Positions 32,384-41,255 of a stretch of DNA of 64,000 nucleotides are shown here, in pieces (positions within the stretch are counted from its first letter, which is position 1; the number at the start of each line of letters is the position of its first letter). The notes under the pieces are model-generated. The model did no database searches and was not told where the DNA came from. It saw only the letters and a program-made list of their open reading frames with translations. The DNA is from RPQJ01 sp963707145 (lineage in GTDB: Bacteria > Pseudomonadota > Gammaproteobacteria > Steroidobacterales > Steroidobacteraceae), in NCBI GenBank assembly GCA_963707145.1, contig CAVPOQ010000008.1:434001-498000 (forward strand), given 5' to 3'. The position numbers were made by a program, and so were the translations under genes.

Positions 32384-33961
32384 TCACTCCTCCGGCACCG
32401 CAGGGGTGCGCGTCAGCTCCGCGCGCAGTTCGCGCTTGAGGATCTTGCCATTCGGATTGCGCGGCAGCGAGTCGCGCCACGCGACCCCGCTGATGCGCTG
32501 CTGCCTCCCGACGCGTTCATTGGTCCAGGCGGTGAGTGCCGCCGCATCCGGCTCGGCATCGGCCCGTGGCACGACTACCGCGAGCGGCGTCTCGCCCCAG
32601 CGCTCGCTCGGCACGCCGATCACCGCGACCTCGGCGACGTCCGGATGCCCCTGCATCACCATCTCGATGTCCGCCGGGTAGATGTTCTGCCCGCCCGAGA
32701 GGATCAGGTCCTTCTTGCGGTCGACGATGTAGAGGAAGCCCTCCTCGTCCAGCCGGCCGATGTCCCCGGTGCGCAGCCAGCGGCGGCCGATTTCGTCGAC
32801 GAACGTCGCCTCGGCGTTCGCGTCGGGCCGCGCGTGATACCCCGCCATGACGATCCGGCCGCGCCCGACGATCTCGCCGGACTCTCCCGGCGCGACGTCA
32901 CGGTCATCCGTGCCGAGGATGCGCAGATCCGTGCCGGGCAACGGCTTGCCCACGGAGGCGAGCTTGCGCTCCACGTCCTCGGGCGCAAGCGTGGTGATGA
33001 GTCCCTCCGTAAGGCCGTACAGCTCGATCAGCTCGCAACGCATGCGCCGCACCACCTCGGCCTTGAGCGGGCCCGCGAGTGGCGATCCGCAGCACATGAG
33101 GCTCCTGAGCGAACTCACGTCGAAGCGGTCGAAGTCGGGCCGCTCCAGGATGCGCTGGAACTGCACCGGCACCATCGCGCCGTGCGTGATGCGCTCGCGC
33201 TGGACCGTCTCGAGCAGCGCACGCGGTTCGAACGCCCGCATCACGACGACCGTGCCGCCGGCGAGCAGCGTGCAGAGGAAGCCGGCCCAGCTGATGTTCG
33301 AGTAGAGGCCGAGCGAGCAGAGCGTACGCGCGCCACAGTGATAGCGGAGCGCGATCGAGAGGTCGTAGGCCCAGTCGAGGCGACGCCGGTGCGTGTGCAC
33401 GATGCCCTTCGGCAGGCCCGTCGTGCCGGAGCTGTAGATGATGTTGCACTCGTCGTCGTCGTCGAGCGCGACGTCGGGCACGTCCGCCGGATGGGCGTCC
33501 CGCCAGTCGCGATAGTCGTGCCAGCCCGCCACCGGTTCGGAGGCATCGCAGGCGATGCAGCCGCGGGCCAGCGGGCCGGGAAGACCTGGCCTCAGCGCCG
33601 CGACGCGCCCGCACTGCTCGTCCGACGCAATCACCGCGACGGCCGCGGAGTCGCTGAGCATCGCTGCGACGGCCGCGTCGGTGATCGAGAGGTTGAGCGG
33701 CACCACGACGCCACCGGCCTTCAGGATGCCCCAGATCGCCTCGAGCATCTCGAGACTGTTGTGCATCAGCACCGCGACCCGCTCGCCGCGCTGCACGCCG
33801 AGCGCGCGCAGCCCGTTCGCCACGCGATTGGTGCGCTGGTCGAAGTCGCGCCACGAAAGGACACGATCGCCATCCACGACCGCAGGCTTCGCGCCCTGCC
33901 ACCTGCCGTGGAGCGCGATGATTTCGGGAAAGAGCGGTGATTCCGCCGTGAACCAGCTCAT
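32384..33961 (-). CDS. AMP-binding acyl-CoA synthetase
   Basis: This 525-residue adenylate-forming enzyme activates a carboxylic acid with ATP and CoA. The P-loop is YSSGTTGLPKGIVHTH (about residues 185-200). It continues with CGSPLAGPLKAEV, ELYGLTEGL, GEIVGRGRIVMAGYHARPDA and the A8/A10 region WLRTGDIGRLDEEGFLYIVD, DLILSGGQNIYPADIEMV and PRNPNGKILKREL. Start ATG 33961 (MSWFTAESPLFPEI). Its role in this cluster may be to make the CoA ester of 3-hydroxybutyrate or acetoacetate; that is inference. It ends 3 bases before the hydrolase and follows the TonB receptor. Confidence 0.87.
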   Translation of the reverse strand: MSWFTAESPLFPEIIALHGRWQGAKPAVVDGDRVLSWRDFDQRTNRVANGLRALGVQRGERVAVLMHNSLEMLEAIWGILKAGGVVVPLNLSITDAAVAAMLSDSAAVAVIASDEQCGRVAALRPGLPGPLARGCIACDASEPVAGWHDYRDWRDAHPADVPDVALDDDDECNIIYSSGTTGLPKGIVHTHRRRLDWAYDLSIALRYHCGARTLCSLGLYSNISWAGFLCTLLAGGTVVVMRAFEPRALLETVQRERITHGAMVPVQFQRILERPDFDRFDVSSLRSLMCCGSPLAGPLKAEVVRRMRCELIELYGLTEGLITTLAPEDVERKLASVGKPLPGTDLRILGTDDRDVAPGESGEIVGRGRIVMAGYHARPDANAEATFVDEIGRRWLRTGDIGRLDEEGFLYIVDRKKDLILSGGQNIYPADIEMVMQGHPDVAEVAVIGVPSERWGETPLAVVVPRADAEPDAAALTAWTNERVGRQQRISGVAWRDSLPRNPNGKILKRELRAELTRTPAVPEE

Positions 33962-34041
33962 GGGTGCTCTGCAGTGCGCTCGCGGTCGCCAGGCCGGATC
34001 GGGCCTCATCTGCCCGCCGCGACCGGCTCTTGGCGAATCGG

Positions 34042-34068
34042 GGCGGGGCCGGAGCGTCCGGCCCCGCC
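34042..34068 (-). terminator. Strong hairpin terminator after the TonB receptor gene
   Basis: A perfect 12-bp GC stem (GGCGGGGCCGGA with its complement) closes a 3-base loop, 8 bases past the TonB-receptor stop. No T-run follows, so its efficiency is uncertain; it may partly insulate the synthetase and hydrolase genes downstream. Confidence 0.5.
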
Positions 34069-34076
34069 GCCTGGCT

Positions 34077-36344
34077 TCAGAACCGGTAGCCCAGGATGAA
34101 CTGCCAGGTCTGCGGATCGCCGTAGTAGGCGGTCTGGATGTTGCCCACGCTGGAGAATTCCTGTGCGTCCACCTTGTAGACCTCGTCGGTCAGGTTCTTG
34201 ATGCCCGCGGACGCATACCACGCGTTCGACGGCGACGCCCAGCTCAGCAGCACGTTCATCAGCGCATAGCTGTCCTGCGTCAGGACGTCGCGGTTGTCGA
34301 CCGAGAGCCACTGCTTGTCGCGGTAGAGCACGTCGGTGGAGAACGTCAGCCCGCCCTTCTCCGCGAGCGCGAACGTGTAGGCGACGCCGATGCGTGCGGT
34401 CCACTCCGGCGCAAACGGCGGGTTCTCCTTGGACCGGTCGATCTCGACCGGTTTGCCGCCGATCACCGTCGAGGCCGTGAATTCGCTGTAATCGGCGTTC
34501 AGGTAGCCGATCTGCGCCTGAAGGCTGAGGGCGTCGATCGGGATCCAGGTCATCTCGAGCTCGGCGCCGTAGATGTCGAGCGCGCCTGCATTCAGCACCG
34601 GAAAACTGAAGTTCGGCACCGGCGCATCCGGGTCGATGACCTCCGAGACCCGCGCCTGGAAGTCGGTGTAGTCGCTGTAGAACACGTCTGCATTCAGGCG
34701 CAGCCTGCCGTCGGCGAGCGTGTTCTTCGCGCCGACCTCATACGTCCAGACGTACTCGGGATCGAACGAGCCGGTCTCGCCCGGCGTGTTCGCGCGGCCG
34801 TTGAAGCCGCCGCTCTTGAATCCCTCCGCCGCACTCACGTAAAGCAGCGTCTCGTCGGAGAGCCTGTAGTCGAGCGCGAAGGACGGCGTCCACGCCGACC
34901 AGCTGTCGTCGTCCTCGTACTCGAACGTCGAGCCCGCCGCCTGCAGCGGCGCGCCGAAGAAGGTCGTCGTCGTGCGGAAGTAGTCCTTGCTCTCGTCGGT
35001 GTAGCGCAGGCCGACCGTTCCGGAGAGCCGGTCGGTGAACTTCCACGTTGCCTGCCCGAAGGCCGCGTAGCTGTCCGTGTTCAGGTCGTCCGCGACGGTG
35101 CGCTTGAAGGTGATCGGGATCGCGCCGAGGGCCAGGAAGCTGTCCGCCCAGGCCGTCTGGTCGGACGCGATGTCCTCGGCGAAGTAGTAGAGGCCGAACA
35201 CCGCCTCGAGCCGGTCGCCCGAGTACAGGAGCTGGAACTCCTGCGAGGTCTGGTTCTGGTCGACGCCGACGAACACGTCGCCGAGCTCGTAGATGCTGGC
35301 GTCGATGTCGATGTAGTTGTCGGGCTCGAGACTGCGGTAGGCCGTGATCGACTTCAGCAGCCACGCGTCGCTCAACTCCCAGCCGATCGTGAGGGCCGTG
35401 CCCCAGTTGTCCAGCTGCTGGCCTTCGTTGCCGGTGAACGACGTGGCGACCTTGAAGTCCCACGGAGTCTTCGGCGCGGGCTGCAGCACCTTCGGCGGCA
35501 CGCCCGGCAAGAGGTTCACCTGGATGAGTGCAGCCTCGGGGCGCCCCAGGTTGAGCGCGTTGCGACTGCGCGTGTAGTCCGCCGCGAGATTGACGTTCAG
35601 GTTCTCGGTCGGGTCCCACTCGAGGATGACCCGGCCTGCCGCCGTATCGAGATCGTTGTAGTCGCGTCCGGTCGAGGGATCCTCGGTCACGCCGCTGCGG
35701 GTGACGTAGACGCCCGCGAGGCTGGCGCCGAAGTTCTCCGTGACGGGGCCACCGAGGTAGCCCTTCGCCGAGAAGTAGTCGTAGTCGCCGTAGCCGAGCT
35801 CGGCCTGCCCGGCCAGCTCTTCCGGCGGCCTCCTCGAGATGAGCCGGATCGCGCCGGCGATCGTGTTCTTGCCGTAGAGGGTGCCCTGCGGCCCGCGCAG
35901 CACCTCGACACGTTCCACGTCGTAGAGGTTGAAGAGCGCGCCCTGGATGCGCGCGACGTAGACGTCGTCGATGTAGACGCCGACGCCCGGGTCGAACGTC
36001 TGCAGTGCGTCCGGCTGGCCGATGCCGCGAATGAAGATGTTGGCGCTGTTCGCCGAGCCGCGGCCCTGCACCAGGTTCAGGTTCGGCACGCTGCCCTGCA
36101 GGCCGGCGAGGTCCTCGGCCTGCAGCAGTCGCAGTTCCTCTGCGGAGAACGCCGACACGGCGATCGGTACGTCCTGCAGGCTTTCCTCGCGGCGACGCGC
36201 GGTGACGAGCACCTCCTCGAGAGAGCCGGAGGCGGCGGGTGCCATGACGGGCGGGGCCTGCTGCGCCTGCGCGGTCGGAATCGACAACAGTGCCGCAGCG
36301 GCCGCGAGGCCGCACCGCACCGAATGTGCAATCAGCGTGTTCAT
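34077..36344 (-). CDS. TonB-dependent outer-membrane receptor
   Basis: This 755-residue TonB-dependent receptor has a signal peptide (MNTLIAHSVRCGLAAAAALL, then SIPTAQAQQ), a TonB box-like ETVL-equivalent LEEVLVTARRREE, then the plug domain (VPIAVSAFSAEELRLLQAED, LVQGRGSANSANIFIRGIGQ, VEVLRGPQGTLYGKNTIAGA) and a long beta barrel. The barrel ends with a Phe-rich terminal strand QTWQFILGYRF. It takes up a substrate too large for porins at the expense of TonB energy. Divergent from a TetR gene across a region with three operator palindromes (36381-36435). In this cluster the likely substrate is a 3-hydroxybutyrate oligomer, an inference. Confidence 0.88.
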   Translation of the reverse strand: MNTLIAHSVRCGLAAAAALLSIPTAQAQQAPPVMAPAASGSLEEVLVTARRREESLQDVPIAVSAFSAEELRLLQAEDLAGLQGSVPNLNLVQGRGSANSANIFIRGIGQPDALQTFDPGVGVYIDDVYVARIQGALFNLYDVERVEVLRGPQGTLYGKNTIAGAIRLISRRPPEELAGQAELGYGDYDYFSAKGYLGGPVTENFGASLAGVYVTRSGVTEDPSTGRDYNDLDTAAGRVILEWDPTENLNVNLAADYTRSRNALNLGRPEAALIQVNLLPGVPPKVLQPAPKTPWDFKVATSFTGNEGQQLDNWGTALTIGWELSDAWLLKSITAYRSLEPDNYIDIDASIYELGDVFVGVDQNQTSQEFQLLYSGDRLEAVFGLYYFAEDIASDQTAWADSFLALGAIPITFKRTVADDLNTDSYAAFGQATWKFTDRLSGTVGLRYTDESKDYFRTTTTFFGAPLQAAGSTFEYEDDDSWSAWTPSFALDYRLSDETLLYVSAAEGFKSGGFNGRANTPGETGSFDPEYVWTYEVGAKNTLADGRLRLNADVFYSDYTDFQARVSEVIDPDAPVPNFSFPVLNAGALDIYGAELEMTWIPIDALSLQAQIGYLNADYSEFTASTVIGGKPVEIDRSKENPPFAPEWTARIGVAYTFALAEKGGLTFSTDVLYRDKQWLSVDNRDVLTQDSYALMNVLLSWASPSNAWYASAGIKNLTDEVYKVDAQEFSSVGNIQTAYYGDPQTWQFILGYRF

Positions 36345-36380
36345 GTGGTTCCCCTGAATGACGCCTCAAGGGCGCCTGAA

Positions 36381-36435
36381 TTCAACGACCGTCGAAATCT
36401 AGTTGAACGCTCGTTGAGATTCAACAGTCGTTGCA
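36381..36435. promoter_or_regulatory. Three tandem TetR-type operator palindromes
   Basis: Three 16-bp imperfect palindromes share the half-site TTxAACG: TTCAACGACCGTCGAA (36381-36396), TTGAACGCTCGTTGAG (36403-36418) and TTCAACAGTCGTTGCA (36420-36435). The first two centres are 22 bp apart, two helical turns. They lie between the divergent TonB-receptor and TetR starts, so the TetR protein probably represses both directions. Confidence 0.65.
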
Positions 36436-36512
36436 GACACGCCTGCGCTTGGACAGAATCGGGCCGCCGGTTCCACTCCGGAGCCGGCTCTCTCACTGCG
36501 GTGCAGCACGAC

Positions 36513-37250
36513 ATGCCGACAGCCAGCCTTCGACGCAGCGCGCCCGCGGCAGGACGGCGCGGGGGCACGCAGCGATCGCGGCCGACTCGCGACCGCATCC
36601 TCGATGCAGCGGAGGCGCTCTTCGCGCAACGCGGCTTCCACGGAGTGTCGGTCCGCCAGATCACCGGTGCTGCCGGAGTCGACGTGGCGCTCGCCAACTA
36701 CCACTTCGGCAGCAAGCAGGGCCTGCTCGAGGCCGTGTTCCTGCGGCGGGCCGCCGACCTGAACACGGAGCGGCTCGCGCGCCTCGATGCGGTACTCGCC
36801 AGCCGCGGCCGGAGGGCGCCGTCACTCGAGGACATCATCGACGCGTTCACGCATCCGCTGCTCGACCGGTCTGCACGTGGCGGTCCCGGCTGGAAGAGCT
36901 ACTTCGCGTTGATTGCCGAGGTGAACAACTCGCGCGAATTCGGCGGCGTGCTCATGTCCAGGCACTTCGACCCGGTGGTGCAACGGTTCATCGAGGCCAT
37001 GCGCCTCGCGCTGCCCGATTGCAGCGATCGCGACCTCTATTGGGCATACCACTTCCTGTCGGGAGCGCTCACGCTCACCTTCGCGGAGACCGGGCGCATC
37101 GACAGGCTCTCCGGCGGCGTCTGCCGCGCGAACGACCTCGACGCCGTGCACCAGCGGCTCGTCCCCTACTGCGCGGCCGGATTTCGCGCGCTCTGCTCGA
37201 GTGCCAAGGTCCGGAAGAAGGCGCGGCGCGCGACGGGGACGCCCCGTTGA
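36513..37250 (+). CDS. TetR family transcriptional regulator of the hydroxybutyrate cluster
   Basis: This 245-residue TetR-type repressor begins with a Ser/Arg-rich extension, then the N-terminal HTH: RDRILDAAEALFAQRGFHGV, SVRQITGAAGVDVALANYHF and GSKQGLLEAVFLRRA. The C-terminal ligand domain has ALIAEVNNSREFGGVLMSRH and YWAYHFLSGALTLTFAETGR, typical of regulators of fatty-acid or aromatic catabolism. It is the first gene of the plus-strand half and overlaps the dehydrogenase by 4 bases (TTGA). Candidate effectors are 3-hydroxybutyryl-CoA or a related acyl-CoA, but no ligand is demonstrated. Confidence 0.85.
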   Translation: MPTASLRRSAPAAGRRGGTQRSRPTRDRILDAAEALFAQRGFHGVSVRQITGAAGVDVALANYHFGSKQGLLEAVFLRRAADLNTERLARLDAVLASRGRRAPSLEDIIDAFTHPLLDRSARGGPGWKSYFALIAEVNNSREFGGVLMSRHFDPVVQRFIEAMRLALPDCSDRDLYWAYHFLSGALTLTFAETGRIDRLSGGVCRANDLDAVHQRLVPYCAAGFRALCSSAKVRKKARRATGTPR

Positions 37251-38026
37251 GCCGGCCATCCGAAGCGCTGCGGGTTCTCGTCACGGGCGCCGGCAGCGGC
37301 ATCGGCCTCGGCATTGCGGGATACCTCGCCGGACGCGGACATGCCGTGTGCCTGACCGACCTCGACGGCGGTGCGGCGGCACGGGCCGCAACGGAGCTGC
37401 TGGCCCGCGGCTTCGTGGCAACCTCACGTGCTCTCGACGTCACATCGCAGTCGAGCATCGACGACACGCTCGCCGCGCTGGAGCCGGATGGACCGGACCT
37501 GCTGGTGAACAACGCCGGCCTGCAACACGTGTCGCCACTCGAGGAATTTCCGCGCGAGCGCTGGGAAACCCTGATCGCCGTGATGCTGACGGGGAGTGCG
37601 ATGATGACGCGGGCCGTCCTGCCGGGCATGCGGCGGCGGAGCTTCGGCCGCGTCGTGAACCTGGGATCGATTCACTCGCTGGTCGCCTCGCCGTTCAAGA
37701 GCGCTTACGTGGCGGCCAAGCACGGCCTGATCGGGTTTGCGAAGACGGTTGCGCTGGAGACGGCGGACCAGGACATCACGATCAACACGATCTGCCCGAG
37801 CTACGTCCGCACGCCGCTGGTGGACGCCCAGATCGCCGCGCAGGCACGTGCCCACGGGATTGCGGAGCAGCGTGTCGTGGACGAGATCATGCTGAAGCCG
37901 ATGCCGAAGCGGGCTTTCGTCACGATCGAGGAACTGGGCGGCATCGTCGAGTTCCTGGCGAGCGATGTCGCACGCAACGTCACCGGCCAGTGGATCGCCG
38001 TCGATGGCGGCTGGACGGCACAATGA
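37247..38026 (+). CDS. bdhA: D-3-hydroxybutyrate dehydrogenase
   Basis: This 259-residue SDR matches 3-hydroxybutyrate dehydrogenases closely: TGAGSGIG near residue 13, LLVNNAGLQHVSPLEEFP, then VVNLGSIHSLVASPFKSAYV and AAKHGLIGFAKTVALETA, and late ICPSYVRTPLVDAQ, FVTIEELGGIVEFL and VTGQWIAVDGGWTAQ. It oxidises (R)-3-hydroxybutyrate to acetoacetate with NAD. The start is a TTG at 37247 overlapping the TetR stop, so translation is coupled. Its presence next to a PHB-depolymerase-like lipoprotein ties the cluster to hydroxybutyrate use. Confidence 0.9.
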   Translation: MSRPSEALRVLVTGAGSGIGLGIAGYLAGRGHAVCLTDLDGGAAARAATELLARGFVATSRALDVTSQSSIDDTLAALEPDGPDLLVNNAGLQHVSPLEEFPRERWETLIAVMLTGSAMMTRAVLPGMRRRSFGRVVNLGSIHSLVASPFKSAYVAAKHGLIGFAKTVALETADQDITINTICPSYVRTPLVDAQIAAQARAHGIAEQRVVDEIMLKPMPKRAFVTIEELGGIVEFLASDVARNVTGQWIAVDGGWTAQ

Positions 38027-38050
38027 GCAGGGTCATGAGGAGAGCGATCA

Positions 38051-39118
38051 GTGACTAGCGCTTCGCGGCTCGTCGGAGGAAGGTCGCCGTCCGGTACGTC
38101 GCCCGGAGTCGCGCTGGTGGGGGCCTGCGTGATGCTGGTGGCCTGTGGCACGCCCGCGGAGGACGCGAACCGGCTGGCGGCGCTGCCGATCGACCCCGGT
38201 TCGGTCACGGTCTCGGGGCTATCCGCGGGCGCCAGCATGGCCACGCAGTTCCACGTCGCGCATTCCGGCCTCGTCAACGGCGCGGCGCTGATCGCCGGAT
38301 CGCCGTACGACTGCTCGGCTGGCTCGATCAGCAACTCGCTCGGGCGCTGCATGAAAGGCGACCCGGCGATACCGACCGCCGAGCTCGAGGCCCTCACGCG
38401 GCAGCGCGCGCTGGACGGCGCGATCGATCCGGTCGCCGGTCTCGCGAACGACCGCGTGTGGATCTTCCACGGCGCGCGGGATCCCTATGTGCTCACGCCG
38501 GTCGCGGACGCCGTGGAAGCCTACTACCGGGCGCTGGTCAATCCGGCGAACGTCGCGCGGGTCGAACTCGATCGCGCCGGGCATACGTTTCCGAGCGCAC
38601 GCGCCGACGCGACGCCTTGCGACGCGACTGAGCCGCCGTTCGTCGGGAAGTGCGACTTCGACGGAGCCGGCGCGTTGCTCGGCCACCTGTACGGGCCGCT
38701 CGCCGCCGGCCGCGCACCCGCGGCAGGCGAACTGCAAGACTTCGACCAGAGGCCCTACGCCGATGCGTCCGGCAGCTCCGGCCTCGCCGCACAGGGCCTG
38801 CTGTTCGTGCCCGAGGCCTGTACGGGCGGCGACCGGCCGCGCTGCCGCCTGCACGTGGTGTTCCACGGCTGCAAGCAGGGTGCATCGATGGTCGGTCGTG
38901 AGTTCGTGCTGAAGTCCGGCTATCTCGAGGCGGCGGCGGGGAACGACATCGTGCTGCTGTTCCCGCAGATCGAGGCGAGCTACCGGCCGCTGAACCCGAT
39001 GGGTTGCTGGGACTGGTGGGGATACGAAGGCGAGAACTACGCGGTCAAGGACGGCCCGCAGGTCAAGGCGATCAGGATGATGATCGGCGACCTGCTCGGC
39101 GAGCAGCGCAACCGATAG
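38051..39118 (+). CDS. Poly(3-hydroxybutyrate) depolymerase-like lipoprotein
   Basis: This 355-residue protein is of the extracellular PHB-depolymerase type. An N-terminal signal ends in a lipobox LVAC with Cys32, so the enzyme would be lipid-anchored, not freely secreted. The lipase box is GLSAGAS with Ser58; the acid is in GARDPYVLTPV and the His in AGHTFP. Further family blocks are FVGKCDFDGAGALLGHLYGP, LHVVFHGCKQGASMVG and NPMGCWDWWGYEGENYAVKD. No substrate-binding domain follows. The start is GTG 38051, 24 bases after bdhA, in the same operon. It would release 3-hydroxybutyrate oligomers from polymer outside the cell. Confidence 0.87.
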   Translation: MTSASRLVGGRSPSGTSPGVALVGACVMLVACGTPAEDANRLAALPIDPGSVTVSGLSAGASMATQFHVAHSGLVNGAALIAGSPYDCSAGSISNSLGRCMKGDPAIPTAELEALTRQRALDGAIDPVAGLANDRVWIFHGARDPYVLTPVADAVEAYYRALVNPANVARVELDRAGHTFPSARADATPCDATEPPFVGKCDFDGAGALLGHLYGPLAAGRAPAAGELQDFDQRPYADASGSSGLAAQGLLFVPEACTGGDRPRCRLHVVFHGCKQGASMVGREFVLKSGYLEAAAGNDIVLLFPQIEASYRPLNPMGCWDWWGYEGENYAVKDGPQVKAIRMMIGDLLGEQRNR

Positions 39119-39148
39119 GGACTGCGCACGAGCGCGCTGCGTGTCCTG

Positions 39149-40306
39149 GTGGAATCGGCGGCATTGCACTCGACTCGTCTCCGGGCAGTCCTCGGCGGGC
39201 TCGCCGCAGCGACGCTCCTGACGCTCGCCGCCTGCAAGACGGCGCCACCCCCGAAGCCGCCTCCGCCGCCGGCAGTCACGCCGCCGCCGGGGGCGAGCGT
39301 GCTGCGCGAGCGCTCCCGCTGGGTGCCCGTCACGTGGCAGGAGTTGCCGGGCTGGAACTCGGACACGCCGCAGGCCGCCTGGCCCGCGCTGCTGCAGAGC
39401 TGCCAGCGTTCGCCGCCGGCCTGGACGGCGCTGTGCGACTCCGCGCAGCGGGATCCGCCGCGCAGCGATGGGCAGCTGCGCGACTGGCTGACGCGCAATC
39501 TCCAGCCGTACCGGGTCGAGTCGCTCGACGGTGCGCCCGGCGGCCTCATCACCGGCTACTACGAGCCGCTGTTCGATGCGCGTCGCGAGCCGGGCGGACC
39601 GTTCCGCGTGGCGCTCTACTCGCCGCCGGCCGATCTCGCGACGCGTCGTCCCTACTGGACGCGCGAGCAGCTCGACACGTCGCCTGCAGCGCAGGCTGCG
39701 CTGCGCGGACGCGAGATCGCCTACGTCGCCAATCCGCTCGACGCGCTGGTGCTGCAGATCCAGGGTTCTGGCCGGCTGCGCATCACCGAGCCCGACGGAC
39801 GCGTACGCCTGGTGCGGCTCGCCTACGCCGGCCACAACGACCACCCGTACCGCTCGGTCGGGCGCTGGCTGATCGATCAGGGCGAGCTGCAGGCCGGCCA
39901 GGCGTCGTGGCCCGCGATCAAGTCCTGGTCGCAGCGCAACCCGGCCCGCCTCGAGGAATTGCTCTGGGCCAACCCGCGCTACGTGTTCTTTCGCGAGGAG
40001 CCACTGCCGGATCCCGCGGTCGGGCCGCGCGGCGCGCAGGGCGTGCCGCTCACCCCGGGTCGCTCGATCGCAGTGGATCCCAGGAGCGTGCCCTACGGCA
40101 CGCCGGTCTGGATCGACACCACGGAGCCGCTGTCGAGCTCGCCGCTGCGGCGTCTGGTGCTGGCGCAGGACACGGGCAGCGCGATCGTCGGCGCCGTGCG
40201 CGCCGACTACTTCTGGGGTTGGGGCGATGAGGCAGCCGAGCAGGCCGGCCGCATGCGCCAGCCGCTGCGCATGTGGGTGCTGTGGCCGCGCGAGCCCCGC
40301 GACTGA
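39149..40306 (+). CDS. mltA: Membrane-bound lytic murein transglycosylase A
   Basis: This 385-residue lipoprotein is a lytic transglycosylase that cleaves peptidoglycan to 1,6-anhydro sugars. The signal ends with LAACK (lipobox Cys near 29) followed by a Pro-rich linker (PPPKPPPPPAVTPPPG). Domain blocks: GGLITGYYEPLFDARREPGG, EIAYVANPLDALVLQIQGSG, YAGHNDHPYRSVGRWLID and QDTGSAIVGAVRADYFWGWG near residue 340, whose Asp residues are catalytic. The start is a GTG at 39149. It converges with kdpE with about 240 bases between. Confidence 0.92.
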   Translation: MESAALHSTRLRAVLGGLAAATLLTLAACKTAPPPKPPPPPAVTPPPGASVLRERSRWVPVTWQELPGWNSDTPQAAWPALLQSCQRSPPAWTALCDSAQRDPPRSDGQLRDWLTRNLQPYRVESLDGAPGGLITGYYEPLFDARREPGGPFRVALYSPPADLATRRPYWTREQLDTSPAAQAALRGREIAYVANPLDALVLQIQGSGRLRITEPDGRVRLVRLAYAGHNDHPYRSVGRWLIDQGELQAGQASWPAIKSWSQRNPARLEELLWANPRYVFFREEPLPDPAVGPRGAQGVPLTPGRSIAVDPRSVPYGTPVWIDTTEPLSSSPLRRLVLAQDTGSAIVGAVRADYFWGWGDEAAEQAGRMRQPLRMWVLWPREPRD

Positions 40307-40547
40307 CGGCCGTTGGCGATCCCGAGAGATCCGTTGCGACTCGCAACCGCATGGCCGGCCACTGCGGCCCGTGCTTGTGCTGCTGCTCGAGCACCAAGCG
40401 AACCGACCGTCCCCGAACCTCTGCTGAATGCGTCCTCTTTCTTCCCGTTGCTCCATCCTCTTAAGGAATGAAGGTTCCGGGAACGCCGAGGCGGTTCATT
40501 GCCTGCAGCCCGGTGCCAATCATGGCATGCCATCCGCCGGCGCTTCG

Positions 40548-41255
40548 TCAGGCCTCGTCCAGATCACCCGGCCTCAACCGGTAGCCGATGCCCGCTTCAG
40601 TCACCAGGTACTGCGGGCGCCGCGGGTCAGGCTCGAGCTTGTCACGCAGCGCCTTGATGCACACACGCAGCGCGCCGGAGTCGCCGACACGGTCCGGACC
40701 CCAGACCTCGCGCAGCAACTGTCGCGAAGTGACGATCATCCCGCTCTGACGCGCGAGGCAGTCGAGGAGGCGGTACTCCAGCGGGGTCAGGTGGATCGTG
40801 CCGGCCGGTCCGATCGCTGCGCGACGGTTCAAATCGATCTGCGTCCGACCGACCGAGAGCGCCGGAAGGGCATCCGCGCCGCGAGACGATCTGCGCAGGC
40901 CCGCACGAACGCGTGCCAGCAGTTCGGCAGCGCTGAATGGCTTCGTGACGTAGTCGTCGGCGCCCGCGTCCAGCGCCGCGACCTTCTGGGATTCCATCGT
41001 GCGCGCCGACAGTACGACGATCGGCACGGGTGACCAGGCCCGGACGCGACGAATCAGTACCAGCCCGTCTTCATCCGGCAGTCCAAGATCGACCAGCAGC
41101 AGGTCGGGCTTGTGCGTGCGCGCCTCGATCTCGCCGCGTTCCGCACTTCCTGCCTCGATGACCCGGTAGCGCTCCGCCTCGAGCAGGACGCGCAAGACCG
41201 TGCGGATGCCGGGCTCATCGTCGATGACCAGGATCAGGTGCATCGCCTGCGTCAT
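40548..41255 (-). CDS. kdpE: KDP operon response regulator KdpE
   Basis: This 235-residue OmpR-type response regulator has the phosphorylated Asp56 (LLLVDLGLPDEDG), acidic D12 D13, K in YVTKPF and a winged-helix C-terminal domain with LTPLEYRLLDCLARQSGMIV and RVCIKALRDKLEPDPRRPQY. KdpE activates the kdp operon when KdpD is phosphorylated at low K+ or high osmolarity. Its start overlaps the kdpD stop by 4 bases, so the pair is translationally coupled. The end converges with mltA across a gap without a clear terminator. Confidence 0.95.
   Translation of the reverse strand: MTQAMHLILVIDDEPGIRTVLRVLLEAERYRVIEAGSAERGEIEARTHKPDLLLVDLGLPDEDGLVLIRRVRAWSPVPIVVLSARTMESQKVAALDAGADDYVTKPFSAAELLARVRAGLRRSSRGADALPALSVGRTQIDLNRRAAIGPAGTIHLTPLEYRLLDCLARQSGMIVTSRQLLREVWGPDRVGDSGALRVCIKALRDKLEPDPRRPQYLVTEAGIGYRLRPGDLDEA

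Noticed and set aside
40307..40547. Gap between mltA and kdpE as terminator or RNA gene
   Set aside because: Only a 12-bp palindrome ATGGCATGCCAT (40522-40533) is visible; no stem-loop with T-run and no RNA signature.
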